Shown here: positions 1-8,160 of the stretch, piece by piece
How positions within the stretch are numbered: the first letter of the stretch is position 1
Layout of the letters: each line of letters starts with the position of its first letter
NCBI RefSeq assembly: GCF_018861125.1
Contig: NZ_JAHKQN010000015.1
Span: 317,023-381,022, forward strand
Source: Cellulophaga baltica
Lineage (GTDB): Bacteria; Bacteroidota; Bacteroidia; Flavobacteriales; Flavobacteriaceae
Length of the DNA: 64,000 bases
Direction of reading: 5' to 3'
Translations under genes and position numbers: made by a program
Notes under the pieces: generated by a model
Seen by the model: only the letters and a program-made list of their open reading frames with translations
Database searches by the model: none
What the model was told of the DNA's origin: nothing

Positions 1-19
1 TACTACTACTACTACTACT
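1..19. repeat. TAC trinucleotide microsatellite
   Basis: Six perfect tandem TAC units open the window. The feature is cut by the window edge, so its full length and whether it lies in a coding region upstream cannot be seen. All three forward frames close with a stop codon within about 90 bases, so at most the very end of a gene is present here. Confidence 0.7.
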
Positions 20-121
20 GTTAGACTTTGCGACGATAGTATGGTTATACACTTTTAAAATAATAGTCAGATGATGATGGAAATCAAGATTCTGATATTG
101 TATATTAAATAGATCAATAAT

Positions 122-150
122 AAAAAAGGTAACTTTATAAAGTTGCCTTT
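122..150. terminator. Rho-independent terminator, probably bidirectional
   Basis: A 12+12 inverted repeat (arms 126-137 and 138-149, one mismatch) is flanked by an A run on the left and a T run on the right. On the minus strand it follows the stop of the alginate lyase gene and ends in a U tract. On the plus strand it could also close a gene lying before the window. Confidence 0.7.
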
Positions 151-171
151 TTGCGTTAAAAGTAGTTGTAT

Positions 172-966
172 TTAGTAAGATATTTTAAATTTCTTATATT
201 TTACTCTAGCTTCTTCATCATTACCCTCAGTATAAACACCTGCTTTTAAATAATAAAAATCTTTGACATTACTTACGTTCCAAGCTTCCGGGGCTTCAAA
301 AGTGGTATTGATAACCCATTCACTATTTTGTCTAATTTTTAAATAAACTAAGCCGTTATCTTTCTTTAAAATAATTCGTATGCTATCACCTTCATCATAA
401 ATAAAATCAGGTATTGAATTTGTATCAGTTGTAGAGGTTCCGTTAGGTAAGTCTCGTAATACGGTTTTTAAAGTTCCGTCAGCTTCTAATTCTAATCTAA
501 ATAAAGGTTTTCCTCCTCCATCACCTCTGTTATGCACTTGTGCAATGGTAACGCCATTTTCAGGAATACTAAAATATACAGCTGTAAAATCAATTTTTCT
601 ATACTGAGTTAATGGACCTTCTTCTCCACTTGGTTCTTTAAACTCTGCTCTACGGCCATCTTCGGCTTTACATTTTAAATTTAGTTGGTCACCATCTGAA
701 TTTTCATAAAAATATGCTTCATCAACGGTATTAGAAAGGTCTATGGTGTGTGAAGTTGTACTGTATGTACCATTACTATTTACCGCAGCATTCCAGCTTT
801 CTTCAATTTCTAAATTACCAAAATAGAAATTACTTAAAGAGCTTGAAGTTAATGCTGTACTGTCTAATTCTTCATTAATGTCAGCAATTGATTGATCAGC
901 AGAACAACCAACTAAAATAATAGATAATAAAAGAAGTAAAGTTTTTAGAGTAGATTTAATAGACAT
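172..966 (-). CDS. PL7-type alginate lyase lipoprotein
   Basis: Predicted surface or periplasmic lipoprotein that would cleave alginate by beta-elimination. The N-terminus is a lipoprotein signal ending in VGC (Cys21). The three hallmark regions of the alginate_lyase2/PL7 fold appear in order: GRRAEFKE (the R-x-E-x-R region) near residue 105, AQVH (the Q-I/V-H motif) near 142, and YYLKAGVY (YFKAGVY motif) near 240. The length of 264 residues fits a single catalytic domain with no binding module. It is monocistronic, with a terminator directly after the stop. The third Arg of the first motif is replaced by Lys. PL7 enzymes differ in mannuronate or guluronate preference; QVH rather than QIH may hint at specificity, but this is not decidable here. 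Confidence 0.85.
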   Translation of the reverse strand: MSIKSTLKTLLLLLSIILVGCSADQSIADINEELDSTALTSSSLSNFYFGNLEIEESWNAAVNSNGTYSTTSHTIDLSNTVDEAYFYENSDGDQLNLKCKAEDGRRAEFKEPSGEEGPLTQYRKIDFTAVYFSIPENGVTIAQVHNRGDGGGKPLFRLELEADGTLKTVLRDLPNGTSTTDTNSIPDFIYDEGDSIRIILKKDNGLVYLKIRQNSEWVINTTFEAPEAWNVSNVKDFYYLKAGVYTEGNDEEARVKYKKFKISY

Positions 967-1189
967 TAAGTATTCGTTTTATGTAAAAGTCTACTACGTA
1001 AATTTTTGTGTAGACACTCAAACTTATTTATTATATATAAGTATTCCTAATATAACAGCAGGTAATTAGGTGAATATTTATAATTAAGTGTTATAAAATA
1101 CATTTTCTCTATTTTTTTAAGTAAATCACTGTATATTAAAATTTAACCAACATAATTTTTCATATAAGTTCCCCTGATGAAAGAGTGTT

Positions 1190-1197
1190 TATCTTTG
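1190..1197 (+). promoter_or_regulatory. Bacteroidota -7 box for the helicase operon
   Basis: TATCTTTG matches the Bacteroidota -7 consensus TAnnTTTG and lies 15 bp before the first helicase ATG. The mRNA leader would therefore be very short, about 10 nt. No clear -33 TTG is visible at the expected distance. Confidence 0.5.
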
Positions 1198-1212
1198 CAC
1201 AAAAAATAAACA

Positions 1213-2544
1213 ATGTCAAAACCCTTTTCAGATTTAGGTATTCACAAACAATTACAACAAGGTTTAGCAGCTTTGCAAATTTCTGAACCAACGGATATTC
1301 AAAAAAAGAGTGTTCCTATTGTTTTAAATCAGAAAGAAGATCTTGTGGTTTTAGCAAAAACAGGAACAGGAAAAACTGCTGCTTTTGGTTTGCCTTTATT
1401 ACAAATGGTAAAGGTTGATACTACTAAAATACAAACTTTAATATTAGCACCAACAAGAGAACTAGGGCAACAGATTTATGCAAACTTAGTTTCTTATGCA
1501 TCTTTTTGTCCTGAAATTGAAATAGTATCACTTTGTGGTGGCATACCGATAAAACCACAAATTGAACGTTTAAAAAGTACAACCCATATAGCAGTAGCAA
1601 CCCCGGGCCGTTTGGTTGATTTAATGAAACGCGAAGCCATCAGTCTTAAAAATTTAAAATATTTAGTTTTAGATGAAGCTGATGAAATGGTTAGTGCTTT
1701 AAAAAAAGATTTAGATCTTATCATTAAAGATATTCCTAAAACTAGAAGGACTTTTTTGTTTACAGCTACAATGCCAGGAACTATAAAACAGTTGGTTCAG
1801 AACTACATGTCTAAGCACGTAGTACATATTGAGGCTGATATGGCAACAATGGGGCATAAAGGTATTGACCACCAATATATTGTTGTTGAGCCAATTGAAA
1901 AGCTAGAAGTATTGCTTCATTTTTTAAATTCTAAAGAAGGACAACGCGGTATTATATTTTGTAAAACAAAAGCTGCCGTTAATAAATTGGCAAAAAACTT
2001 AGCCATTAATAAATTCTCTTCAGGAGCCATACACGGTAGCTTAACGCAAGCCATACGTGACCGTATTATGGGGCAATTTAGAGAAGGTCATATTGATATT
2101 CTTGTTGCAACAGATTTAGCAGCTCGTGGTATTGATGTGAAAGATATTGCTTATGTAGTTAATTATCATTTACCTGATACGTATGATGCTTACGTGCATA
2201 GAAGTGGACGAACGGCTAGGGCAGGAGCGAAAGGACTTTCAATAACTATTATTCAAAAAGAAGAAGAAGAAGAAATTCCTGAATTTGAACAAGAATTAGG
2301 ACTTAAGTTTCATAAATTTAAAAAGGCAAATGCTCAGAGTATTGAAGAAAATAATGCTTTGTTATGGGCTAAAAAGATATTTAAAACGAAACCAAACCGC
2401 GAAGTATCTGCTGAGTTTAAAGAAAAAATAAACACTGTATTTCATCATTTAACAAAAGAAGAATTGGTTGAGAAAGTATTGGCCAATTACTTAGCTCAAA
2501 ATAGTACTGCTACAACAAAGCCTCAGGCTTCTAAAAAGAAATAA
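1213..2544 (+). CDS. DEAD-box ATP-dependent RNA helicase
   Basis: ATP-dependent RNA helicase that remodels RNA duplexes, probably in ribosome assembly, RNA decay or cold adaptation. All superfamily-2 motifs are visible: Q motif with PTDIQ near residue 26, Walker A AKTGTGKT (48-55), PTREL, GG, TPGR, DEAD near 154-157, TAT in place of SAT, then ATDLAARGIDV and HRSGRTARAG in the second RecA domain. The C-terminal extension of roughly 80 residues is short and Lys-rich, which resembles RhlE-type enzymes, but a subfamily is not assigned. The ATG is preceded by a good -7 box. The next helicase gene starts 3 bp after the stop, so the two are cotranscribed. Confidence 0.93.
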   Translation: MSKPFSDLGIHKQLQQGLAALQISEPTDIQKKSVPIVLNQKEDLVVLAKTGTGKTAAFGLPLLQMVKVDTTKIQTLILAPTRELGQQIYANLVSYASFCPEIEIVSLCGGIPIKPQIERLKSTTHIAVATPGRLVDLMKREAISLKNLKYLVLDEADEMVSALKKDLDLIIKDIPKTRRTFLFTATMPGTIKQLVQNYMSKHVVHIEADMATMGHKGIDHQYIVVEPIEKLEVLLHFLNSKEGQRGIIFCKTKAAVNKLAKNLAINKFSSGAIHGSLTQAIRDRIMGQFREGHIDILVATDLAARGIDVKDIAYVVNYHLPDTYDAYVHRSGRTARAGAKGLSITIIQKEEEEEIPEFEQELGLKFHKFKKANAQSIEENNALLWAKKIFKTKPNREVSAEFKEKINTVFHHLTKEELVEKVLANYLAQNSTATTKPQASKKK

Positions 2545-2547
2545 GTC

Positions 2548-3861
2548 ATGGCAAATACAATTAAAGATCAAGCAACTATTTTAGCAAAACTTAATATCAC
2601 ACAGCTAAATCCAATGCAAAAAGAAGCTGTTTCAGTTATTGAAACAGCTACAAATTCAATTATTCTATCACCTACAGGAACAGGAAAAACCTTAGCTTTT
2701 TCTTTACCATTATTAAACTTTCTTAACCCGGAATTAGAAGAAGTTCAAGCATTAGTAATTGTACCATCAAGAGAGTTGGCTATTCAAATTGAACAGGTTA
2801 TTAGGTCTATGGGCTCTGGTTATAAAGTAAACGCAGTATATGGTGGCAGACCAATGTCTAAAGATAAAATAGAATTAAAACATAATCCAACAATTTTAAT
2901 TGGTACTCCGGGGCGTATTTTAGACCATTTTAGTAATGATCGTTTTGCAACTAAATACATAAAAACGCTTGTTTTAGACGAGTTTGACAAGTCATTAGAA
3001 AATGGTTTTGAAGATGAAATGAAAGCTATATTAGAATATCTACCTAGCATCAATAAGCGAATTTTAACTTCAGCAACACAAGGCGTTAAGGTTCCTGGCT
3101 TTGTTCGGTTAGATAAACCAGAAATTGTTAATTATCTAAAAGAAAAAAGAACCTCACAATTAGCTATAAAAACTGTAGTTTCTCCTGATAAAAATAAATC
3201 GAAAACTTTATTAGAGCTACTTTTACATATTGGTAACAAACAAGGAATAGTTTTCTGTAATTTAAGAGAAAGTATAGATCAAGTTAGTTCATTTTTACAA
3301 CGAAATAAGATTAGCCATACTTGTTTTTCTGGTGGAATGGAGCAGAAAGAAAGAGAGCGAGCGTTAATTAAATTTAGAAATGGAACTAGTCAAGTTTTAA
3401 TAGCTACGGATTTAGCTGCTAGAGGTATTGATATTCCCGAAATGAATTATATTATTCATTATGAATTGCCAAGGTTTGAGGAAGAATTTATTCATAGAAA
3501 CGGCCGTACTGCAAGGGTAAACTCTAAAGGAACTGCTTATATTTTAAAATGGCAAGATGAAAAATTACCGCCATTTATTAAAGACGTAAAAGGAGTAGGG
3601 GTTTCTAAAAAAGCAGCTCACAAGCCTCAGTATTGGGAAACTTTATTTATATCTGGAGGTAGAAAAGATAAGATTTCAAAAGGTGATATTGCAGGTTTAT
3701 TTTTTAAACAAGGTGGTTTAACTAAAGAACAATTGGGTACAATTGAGCTAAAACAAGATTGTGCTTTTGTGGCAGTACCATTGAGTAGTGCAAGCTCATT
3801 AGTAAACAGGCTAAATAACAGTCGTTTAAAAAAGAAGAAAGTTAGAATTACGGTCTTGTAA
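2548..3861 (+). CDS. DEAD-box-like RNA helicase with DbpA-type RNA-binding domain
   Basis: Second SF2 helicase of the operon. Motifs: SPTGTGKT (Walker A), PSREL, TPGR, DEFD at about residues 144-147 in place of DEAD, TSAT, ATDLAARGIDIP and HRNGRTAR. The last 70 residues, including SKGDIAGLF, the AFVAVP stretch and KKKKVRITVL, match the pattern of the DbpA RNA-recognition-like domain that in E. coli DbpA binds 23S rRNA helix 92. A role in large-subunit assembly is inferred from that. The change of Ala to Phe in motif II is unusual but leaves the catalytic Asp-Glu intact. It is a paralogue rather than a copy of the upstream helicase. Confidence 0.9.
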   Translation: MANTIKDQATILAKLNITQLNPMQKEAVSVIETATNSIILSPTGTGKTLAFSLPLLNFLNPELEEVQALVIVPSRELAIQIEQVIRSMGSGYKVNAVYGGRPMSKDKIELKHNPTILIGTPGRILDHFSNDRFATKYIKTLVLDEFDKSLENGFEDEMKAILEYLPSINKRILTSATQGVKVPGFVRLDKPEIVNYLKEKRTSQLAIKTVVSPDKNKSKTLLELLLHIGNKQGIVFCNLRESIDQVSSFLQRNKISHTCFSGGMEQKERERALIKFRNGTSQVLIATDLAARGIDIPEMNYIIHYELPRFEEEFIHRNGRTARVNSKGTAYILKWQDEKLPPFIKDVKGVGVSKKAAHKPQYWETLFISGGRKDKISKGDIAGLFFKQGGLTKEQLGTIELKQDCAFVAVPLSSASSLVNRLNNSRLKKKKVRITVL

Positions 3862-3880
3862 AAACTTGATTATTAAATAC

Positions 3881-4771
3881 TTACTTAATCAATTTAACTT
3901 GATAATTTTCATTATTAAAAACAGTTTTGTTTAAAAATATAAATGCATCTTCAAAATCTTGATGGAGTAAATTGCTCATGTCATGGCCTTCGTTTTTATA
4001 GCTATACATCATAAAACTCATATCAAGATTTTCAAGTTTGTCAGATATCATTTTAGAACCATCCATTTTGATATAGCCAGGTTCTTCTTTTGAGCAATAG
4101 TAATGAGAACCAGTATAATAAGGGACAATTTTATCGTTAACACCATGATAAAATACACTAGGTATAGCATTATTTTTATTGATAATATTACTATCTAATA
4201 ATGCACCAGAAATTGAAATTAAAGCAGTTATATTAATATTTTTATACTTAGCCGAAGTAGGAAAATTATAAGCAATATTTAATACGGTCTCAGCACCGGC
4301 ACTAGAACCAAATAGAATAATTTTAGAAGTATCAATTTTAAAATCACTTTTATAATTGGTTAAAAATAAAAGAGCATCAAGTACATCATGTTTAGCATTT
4401 GAATATACTTTTAAAGCTTTTTTAGAAGAGAAATCACAATTAATACTTTCTTTATTACCTAAAAGTCTATAATCAATTGATGCGACTACAAAGCCTTTTT
4501 TAGTTATTTTAGAAGCTAATGAAACCAATGATTTGTCATTTCTTGCTCCACTATTAAAACCACCAGCATGTACAATTATAAATAAAGGTCTTTTACTTAA
4601 AGTATCATTCACAGGTTGGTATATATCTAGTTTTAAACTATCTGTTTTTCTAATGGCATATGTGTATGTTTTACTTTCAGTATTTTCAAAATAATAATCA
4701 ATATATCTTTTTTGAGCGTTAACAGATAAAATTGTAAATAAGAAAAAGATTAATAGCGCTTTGTAGTGCAT
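3881..4771 (-). CDS. Exported alpha/beta-hydrolase (esterase-like)
   Basis: Probable periplasmic carboxylesterase. The N-terminus is a signal peptide cleaved after VNA (about residue 19). The fold is indicated by the oxyanion-hole motif HAGG (68-71, a variant of HGGG), the nucleophile elbow GSSAG with Ser157, and a C-terminal GHD with candidate catalytic His263. HGGG-type esterases hydrolyse acyl, aryl or acetyl esters; deacetylation of glycans is one option but no substrate can be read from the sequence. It converges on the helicase operon with only 19 bp between the stops and stands alone on its strand. Confidence 0.78.
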   Translation of the reverse strand: MHYKALLIFFLFTILSVNAQKRYIDYYFENTESKTYTYAIRKTDSLKLDIYQPVNDTLSKRPLFIIVHAGGFNSGARNDKSLVSLASKITKKGFVVASIDYRLLGNKESINCDFSSKKALKVYSNAKHDVLDALLFLTNYKSDFKIDTSKIILFGSSAGAETVLNIAYNFPTSAKYKNINITALISISGALLDSNIINKNNAIPSVFYHGVNDKIVPYYTGSHYYCSKEEPGYIKMDGSKMISDKLENLDMSFMMYSYKNEGHDMSNLLHQDFEDAFIFLNKTVFNNENYQVKLIK

Positions 4772-4882
4772 TGTAAAAGATTAAGTATTAAGCAAAAGTA
4801 ATTTTTTAATCTTCAATTAGTGATTAATCTTAATTTATAAACAGTAAATTAATAAAGCTACATATTTATATTTTATATTTTA

Positions 4883-4897
4883 GCGTAAAATACACGC
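4883..4897. promoter_or_regulatory. Candidate NrtR operator before the regulator gene
   Basis: The sequence GCGT-N7-ACGC lies 6 bp before the ATG of the Nudix regulator. The same half-sites with the same 7-bp centre occur in the strong palindrome before nadV, suggesting that the regulator controls its own gene. Confidence 0.55.
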
Positions 4898-4902
4898 ATA
4901 GT

Positions 4903-5577
4903 ATGCAACAATCAATTCAACTTTCTGTAGATGCTGTAGTTTTTGGCTACGAATCAGGGGTTATCTCCGTACTACTCATTAAAAGAAAATATGATCCTTT
5001 TAAAGGGAAATGGGCTATTCCTGGCGGTTTTGTTTTAAATAATGAGTCATTAGAAGAGGCTGTAGCAAGAGAACTACGAGAAGAAACAGGTATTGAAATT
5101 AATTATTTAGAACAGCTTTACACTTTTGGAGAACCCAAAAGGGACCCTAGGAGTAGGGTAGTGTCAGTTGCATATTTCGGATTAATTAAACCAAGTGCTT
5201 TCAAAATTTTTGCTTCTACAGATGCCGAAGAAGTGCAATGGTTTAATATAGAGACACTTCCAGAACTTTCTTTTGATCATTCTGAAATTTTAAGAATAGC
5301 TATTGCTCGGTTACAAGCAAAGATTACTTATGAACCTATAGGTTTCGAGCTTTTAGACGTTAAGTTTCCTTTCTCTGATTTAGAAAAACTATATACAACT
5401 TTATTAGGTAGGCCTATTGATAGACGCAATTTTAGAAAAAAAATATTAAGTCTTAACGTATTAGATGAGTTAGATGAAAAATTCTCTAAAGGGTCAGGCC
5501 GACCAGCTAACCTATTTAAATTCAATAACAAACGTTACTTTAAATTGAAAGAAGAAGGTATCATATTCGATATTTAA
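4903..5577 (+). CDS. nrtR: NrtR-type Nudix transcriptional regulator of NAD metabolism
   Basis: NrtR proteins combine an N-terminal Nudix domain, which senses ADP-ribose or related NAD metabolites, with a C-terminal winged helix that represses NAD biosynthesis genes. Here the Nudix box is complete and canonical, from Gly42 through Glu48 to REL-REETGI at 56-64, so hydrolase activity may be retained. From about residue 145 a wHTH-like region with FRKKILSLNVLDEL and GSGRPANLFKF follows, as in NrtR. The genes immediately downstream encode nicotinamide salvage enzymes and carry matching palindromes in their promoter region, which is the classical NrtR context. The family assignment is strong; the exact ligand is unknown. 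Confidence 0.88.
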   Translation: MQQSIQLSVDAVVFGYESGVISVLLIKRKYDPFKGKWAIPGGFVLNNESLEEAVARELREETGIEINYLEQLYTFGEPKRDPRSRVVSVAYFGLIKPSAFKIFASTDAEEVQWFNIETLPELSFDHSEILRIAIARLQAKITYEPIGFELLDVKFPFSDLEKLYTTLLGRPIDRRNFRKKILSLNVLDELDEKFSKGSGRPANLFKFNNKRYFKLKEEGIIFDI

Positions 5578-5593
5578 TTATTTAAAATCCATT

Positions 5594-5614
5594 TTTGTGT
5601 AAAATAAACACAAA
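5594..5614. promoter_or_regulatory. Upstream NrtR-type operator (weaker site)
   Basis: Perfect 7-bp arms TTTGTGT and ACACAAA flank a 7-bp centre. The overall pattern, including the 15-bp core length, is the same as in the site at 5646-5668, with GTGT in place of GCGT. It ends 6 bp before the -33 box of the nadV promoter. Confidence 0.55.
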
Positions 5615-5620
5615 TTACAT

Positions 5621-5668
5621 TTTGTATTCTAGAAAATTGTTTTACATTTGCGTAATAATTACGCAAAT
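5621..5668 (+). promoter_or_regulatory. nadV promoter overlapped by a 23-bp NrtR-type palindrome
   Basis: TTTG at 5621-5624, an 18-bp spacer and TACATTTG at 5643-5650 form a textbook Bacteroidota promoter. A perfect palindrome with a single central base spans 5646-5668 (arms ATTTGCGTAAT and ATTACGCAAAT). It therefore covers half of the -7 box and the likely transcription start, a geometry expected for repression. Confidence 0.75.
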
Positions 5669-5802
5669 TAATTTTTTTACTTGTATAATTAGGTTACCAA
5701 TAAAAAAAAGTAATCAACGTTATAGTTTTCAAGTTTAAAAGAGAAGTAATTATCAACCAAAACCGAATAAGGTTTTTAAATAAAACATCAAATAAAATAA
5801 TT

Positions 5803-7257
5803 ATGAACGGATTATTATTAACAGACGGTTACAAAACAGGACATCACCAACAATACCCAAAAGGAACAGAAGAAGTTTATTCTAACTGGACACCGAGAAG
5901 CAATAAATATGCACCTAAGGGCTGTGATAAAGTAGTTTCATTTGGTCAACAATATGTTTTTAAGTGGTTGCATGATTTTTTTGATGATAATTTTTTCTCT
6001 AAACCAAAAGTATCTATCTGTAATGAGTTAAAAGAAGAATTATCTATGTATTTGGGTACAGATTATGATGTTACACATTATGAGGAATTACATGATTTAC
6101 AGTATTTGCCAATTAAGGTAAAATCATTACCAGAAGGGGTAGAAGTACCTATTAGAGTGCCCATGGTAACTGTTGTTAATACTGATAAAAAATTCTATTG
6201 GATTACAAATTTTTTAGAAACCATTTTGTCAACTATGTTGTGGCAACCTATGACATCGGCTTCAATAGCGTTGTGTTATAAAAGAATTTTCAAAAAATGG
6301 ACTTTACTAACGGATAAAGATAATCTTGCGTTTATTGATTTTCAAGGTCACGATTTTTCTATGAGAGGTATGGGCGGTTTGCAAAGTGCAATATCATCAG
6401 GTATGGGACATGGAGCCGTATTTTTAGGGTCAGACACCTTACCAATAATTAGCAGTTTTCGCCAGTATTACAACGCAAAAGGTTTTGTGGTAGGTTCAGT
6501 AAATGCTACAGAACATTCTGTAATGTGTGCAGGTACAAAAGATGATGAATTGGGAACTTTTAGAGCTCTAATGACAACTTACCCAACTGGAATTTTATCT
6601 GTTGTTAGTGATACTTGGGATTTATGGAAGGTATTAACCGTTTATTTACCAGAATTAAAAGAAGAAGTTTTATCTCGTGATGGTAAACTAGTAATTCGAC
6701 CAGATTCTGGAGATCCTGTTGATATTATTTGTGGTGAAGACCAATCATTAGGAGGGGAAACACCTAAAGATAAAGGTGTAGTTGAATTACTTTGGGATAT
6801 TTTTGGAGGTACAGTAAACGAACAAGGTTTTAAAGTTTTAGATGGCCATATTGGTGCCATTTATGGAGATAGTATTACTACGGAAAGAGCAGAAAATATT
6901 TGTAAACGATTACATGATAAAGGTTTTGCAACAACTAACGTAGTTTTAGGTATTGGCTCTTTCACTTATCAATTTAATACTAGAGATACTTTTGGTTTTG
7001 CCATGAAAGCTACTTCTGTGGTTGTAAATGGAGAACGTAGAGAGATTTTTAAAGATCCAATTACAGATGATGGTGTTAAAAAGTCTGCTAAAGGCCTAAT
7101 AAAAGTTAATTTGATTGATGATGAATATGTGTTAGTTGATCAAGTTAGTCCTGAAGAAGAAAACAAGGGTGAGTTACAAGTAATTTATGAAAACGGAAAG
7201 TTTTTAAATCAGGTTACCATTCAAGAAATTAGAGAGTCAATTAATAAAAATCTTTAA
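5803..7257 (+). CDS. nadV: Nicotinamide phosphoribosyltransferase (NadV/NAMPT family)
   Basis: NAMPT-family enzyme that joins nicotinamide to PRPP to give NMN, the first step of NAD salvage. Length 484 residues is typical. Recognisable motifs are DGYKTGHHQQYPKGTEEVYSN at the start, FQGHDFSMRGMGG near residue 178, VVSDTWDLWKVL near 265, RPDSGDP near 300 and YGDSITTE near 355. The gene is preceded by the NrtR-controlled promoter and followed after 10 bp by a PRPP-synthetase-like gene that would supply its co-substrate. Members of the same family can act with ADP-ribose pyrophosphate in phage NAD-reconstitution pathways, so the sugar donor should be treated as inferred. Confidence 0.92.
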   Translation: MNGLLLTDGYKTGHHQQYPKGTEEVYSNWTPRSNKYAPKGCDKVVSFGQQYVFKWLHDFFDDNFFSKPKVSICNELKEELSMYLGTDYDVTHYEELHDLQYLPIKVKSLPEGVEVPIRVPMVTVVNTDKKFYWITNFLETILSTMLWQPMTSASIALCYKRIFKKWTLLTDKDNLAFIDFQGHDFSMRGMGGLQSAISSGMGHGAVFLGSDTLPIISSFRQYYNAKGFVVGSVNATEHSVMCAGTKDDELGTFRALMTTYPTGILSVVSDTWDLWKVLTVYLPELKEEVLSRDGKLVIRPDSGDPVDIICGEDQSLGGETPKDKGVVELLWDIFGGTVNEQGFKVLDGHIGAIYGDSITTERAENICKRLHDKGFATTNVVLGIGSFTYQFNTRDTFGFAMKATSVVVNGERREIFKDPITDDGVKKSAKGLIKVNLIDDEYVLVDQVSPEEENKGELQVIYENGKFLNQVTIQEIRESINKNL

Positions 7258-7267
7258 ATATTTAGTT

Positions 7268-8032
7268 ATGAAATACGAAATAAAGAAATTTAAAGATGGA
7301 CAAGTAACTGCTAAAGTTATAGAAAATGGAAATTTAGATATTAAAATCCGTGGAAATAGTTACGAAGATTTATTTAGAGTTGCTACCATAAAAGAAGCTT
7401 GGGATGCAGAGAATTCTGAAAATAAAACAGCAATAGCAAAACTTACCATTTTTTGTTTAATTGGTCAGCGATCTGATAGACGTTTTAACAAAGGCGAATC
7501 ATTTGATTTAAAGATTATAGCTAATTTTATTAATTCAATGCAATTTGATAAAGTTTCTATTTTACACCCTCATAGCCCAATTTCATTAGCATTAATAGAT
7601 AAATCAGAAAAATCATCTCATTTCTCATTTGTAGAAAAAGCATTTAATGCAATAGGAAATCCAGTATTGGTAAGTCCTGATGCTGGTGCTTATAAATCAA
7701 CACATGAAATTGCAGAAAAGTTAAATGCAGATTTAATACCATCAAACAAAGTAAGAGTAAACGGAGCACCTATCATTAGTATTCAAGGTGATGTAAAAGG
7801 TAAAGAATGCTTAATAGTTGATGATTTAGCTGATGGAGGAAGAACATTCAAGTTTTTAGCAGAAGCCTTAAAAAACCAAGGAGCATCAAAAGTATATTTG
7901 TATGTTACACACGCACAATTTAATTACGGCTTTGATGAGTTAAAGGAGACTATTGATCATGTATATTGTACAAATAGTTATAAAGTTATAGATGATAATT
8001 TTGTGACACAATTTGAAGTTCATAAATTATGA
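7268..8032 (+). CDS. PRPP-synthetase / phosphoribosyltransferase-like enzyme
   Basis: Short (254-residue) member of the ribose-phosphate pyrophosphokinase/type I phosphoribosyltransferase fold. The PRPP-binding loop is clear: CLIVDDLADGGRTF near residues 179-192, preceded by GDVKGKE. HPHSP near 98 and VSPDAG near 137 correspond to PrsA-type substrate loops. It is about 55 residues shorter than housekeeping PrsA (about 310), so it is probably a dedicated partner of the adjacent NadV rather than the cell's main PRPP synthase. It shares the NrtR-controlled transcript. In phages, proteins annotated like this make ADP-ribose pyrophosphate instead of PRPP. Confidence 0.8.
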   Translation: MKYEIKKFKDGQVTAKVIENGNLDIKIRGNSYEDLFRVATIKEAWDAENSENKTAIAKLTIFCLIGQRSDRRFNKGESFDLKIIANFINSMQFDKVSILHPHSPISLALIDKSEKSSHFSFVEKAFNAIGNPVLVSPDAGAYKSTHEIAEKLNADLIPSNKVRVNGAPIISIQGDVKGKECLIVDDLADGGRTFKFLAEALKNQGASKVYLYVTHAQFNYGFDELKETIDHVYCTNSYKVIDDNFVTQFEVHKL

Positions 8033-8134
8033 CTTATTCAATCTCATTAATTCAGATTGTTTTGAAGCTGTTACCTTAAAAGTAATAATCTCTAAAATAG
8101 AACGTTATTTAATTTAGTTAAGTAGGTTTTTTCT

Positions 8135-8142
8135 TACTTTTG
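8135..8142 (+). promoter_or_regulatory. -7 box for GAF histidine kinase gene
   Basis: TACTTTTG fits TAnnTTTG exactly and lies 18 bp upstream of the kinase ATG. No good -33 TTG is visible at the right distance. Confidence 0.4.
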
Positions 8143-8160
8143 TTTTAAATATTTGAATAA

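Noticed and set aside
3866-3892. TTGATTA / TAATCAA inverted repeat between the helicase and esterase genes as a terminator
   Set aside because: The stem is short and AT-only, with no T tract, and it overlaps the esterase stop region.
6580-6600. TTACCCAAC inside nadV as another copy of the ECF motif
   Set aside because: Only nine bases match, on a coding stretch, with no TCGTA at the required distance.
5803-8032. NadV-Prs pair as part of a prophage or defence island
   Set aside because: No phage genes, integrase or defence genes are nearby, and the NrtR operators show ordinary chromosomal regulation. Only the enzymatic alternative is kept as a finding.
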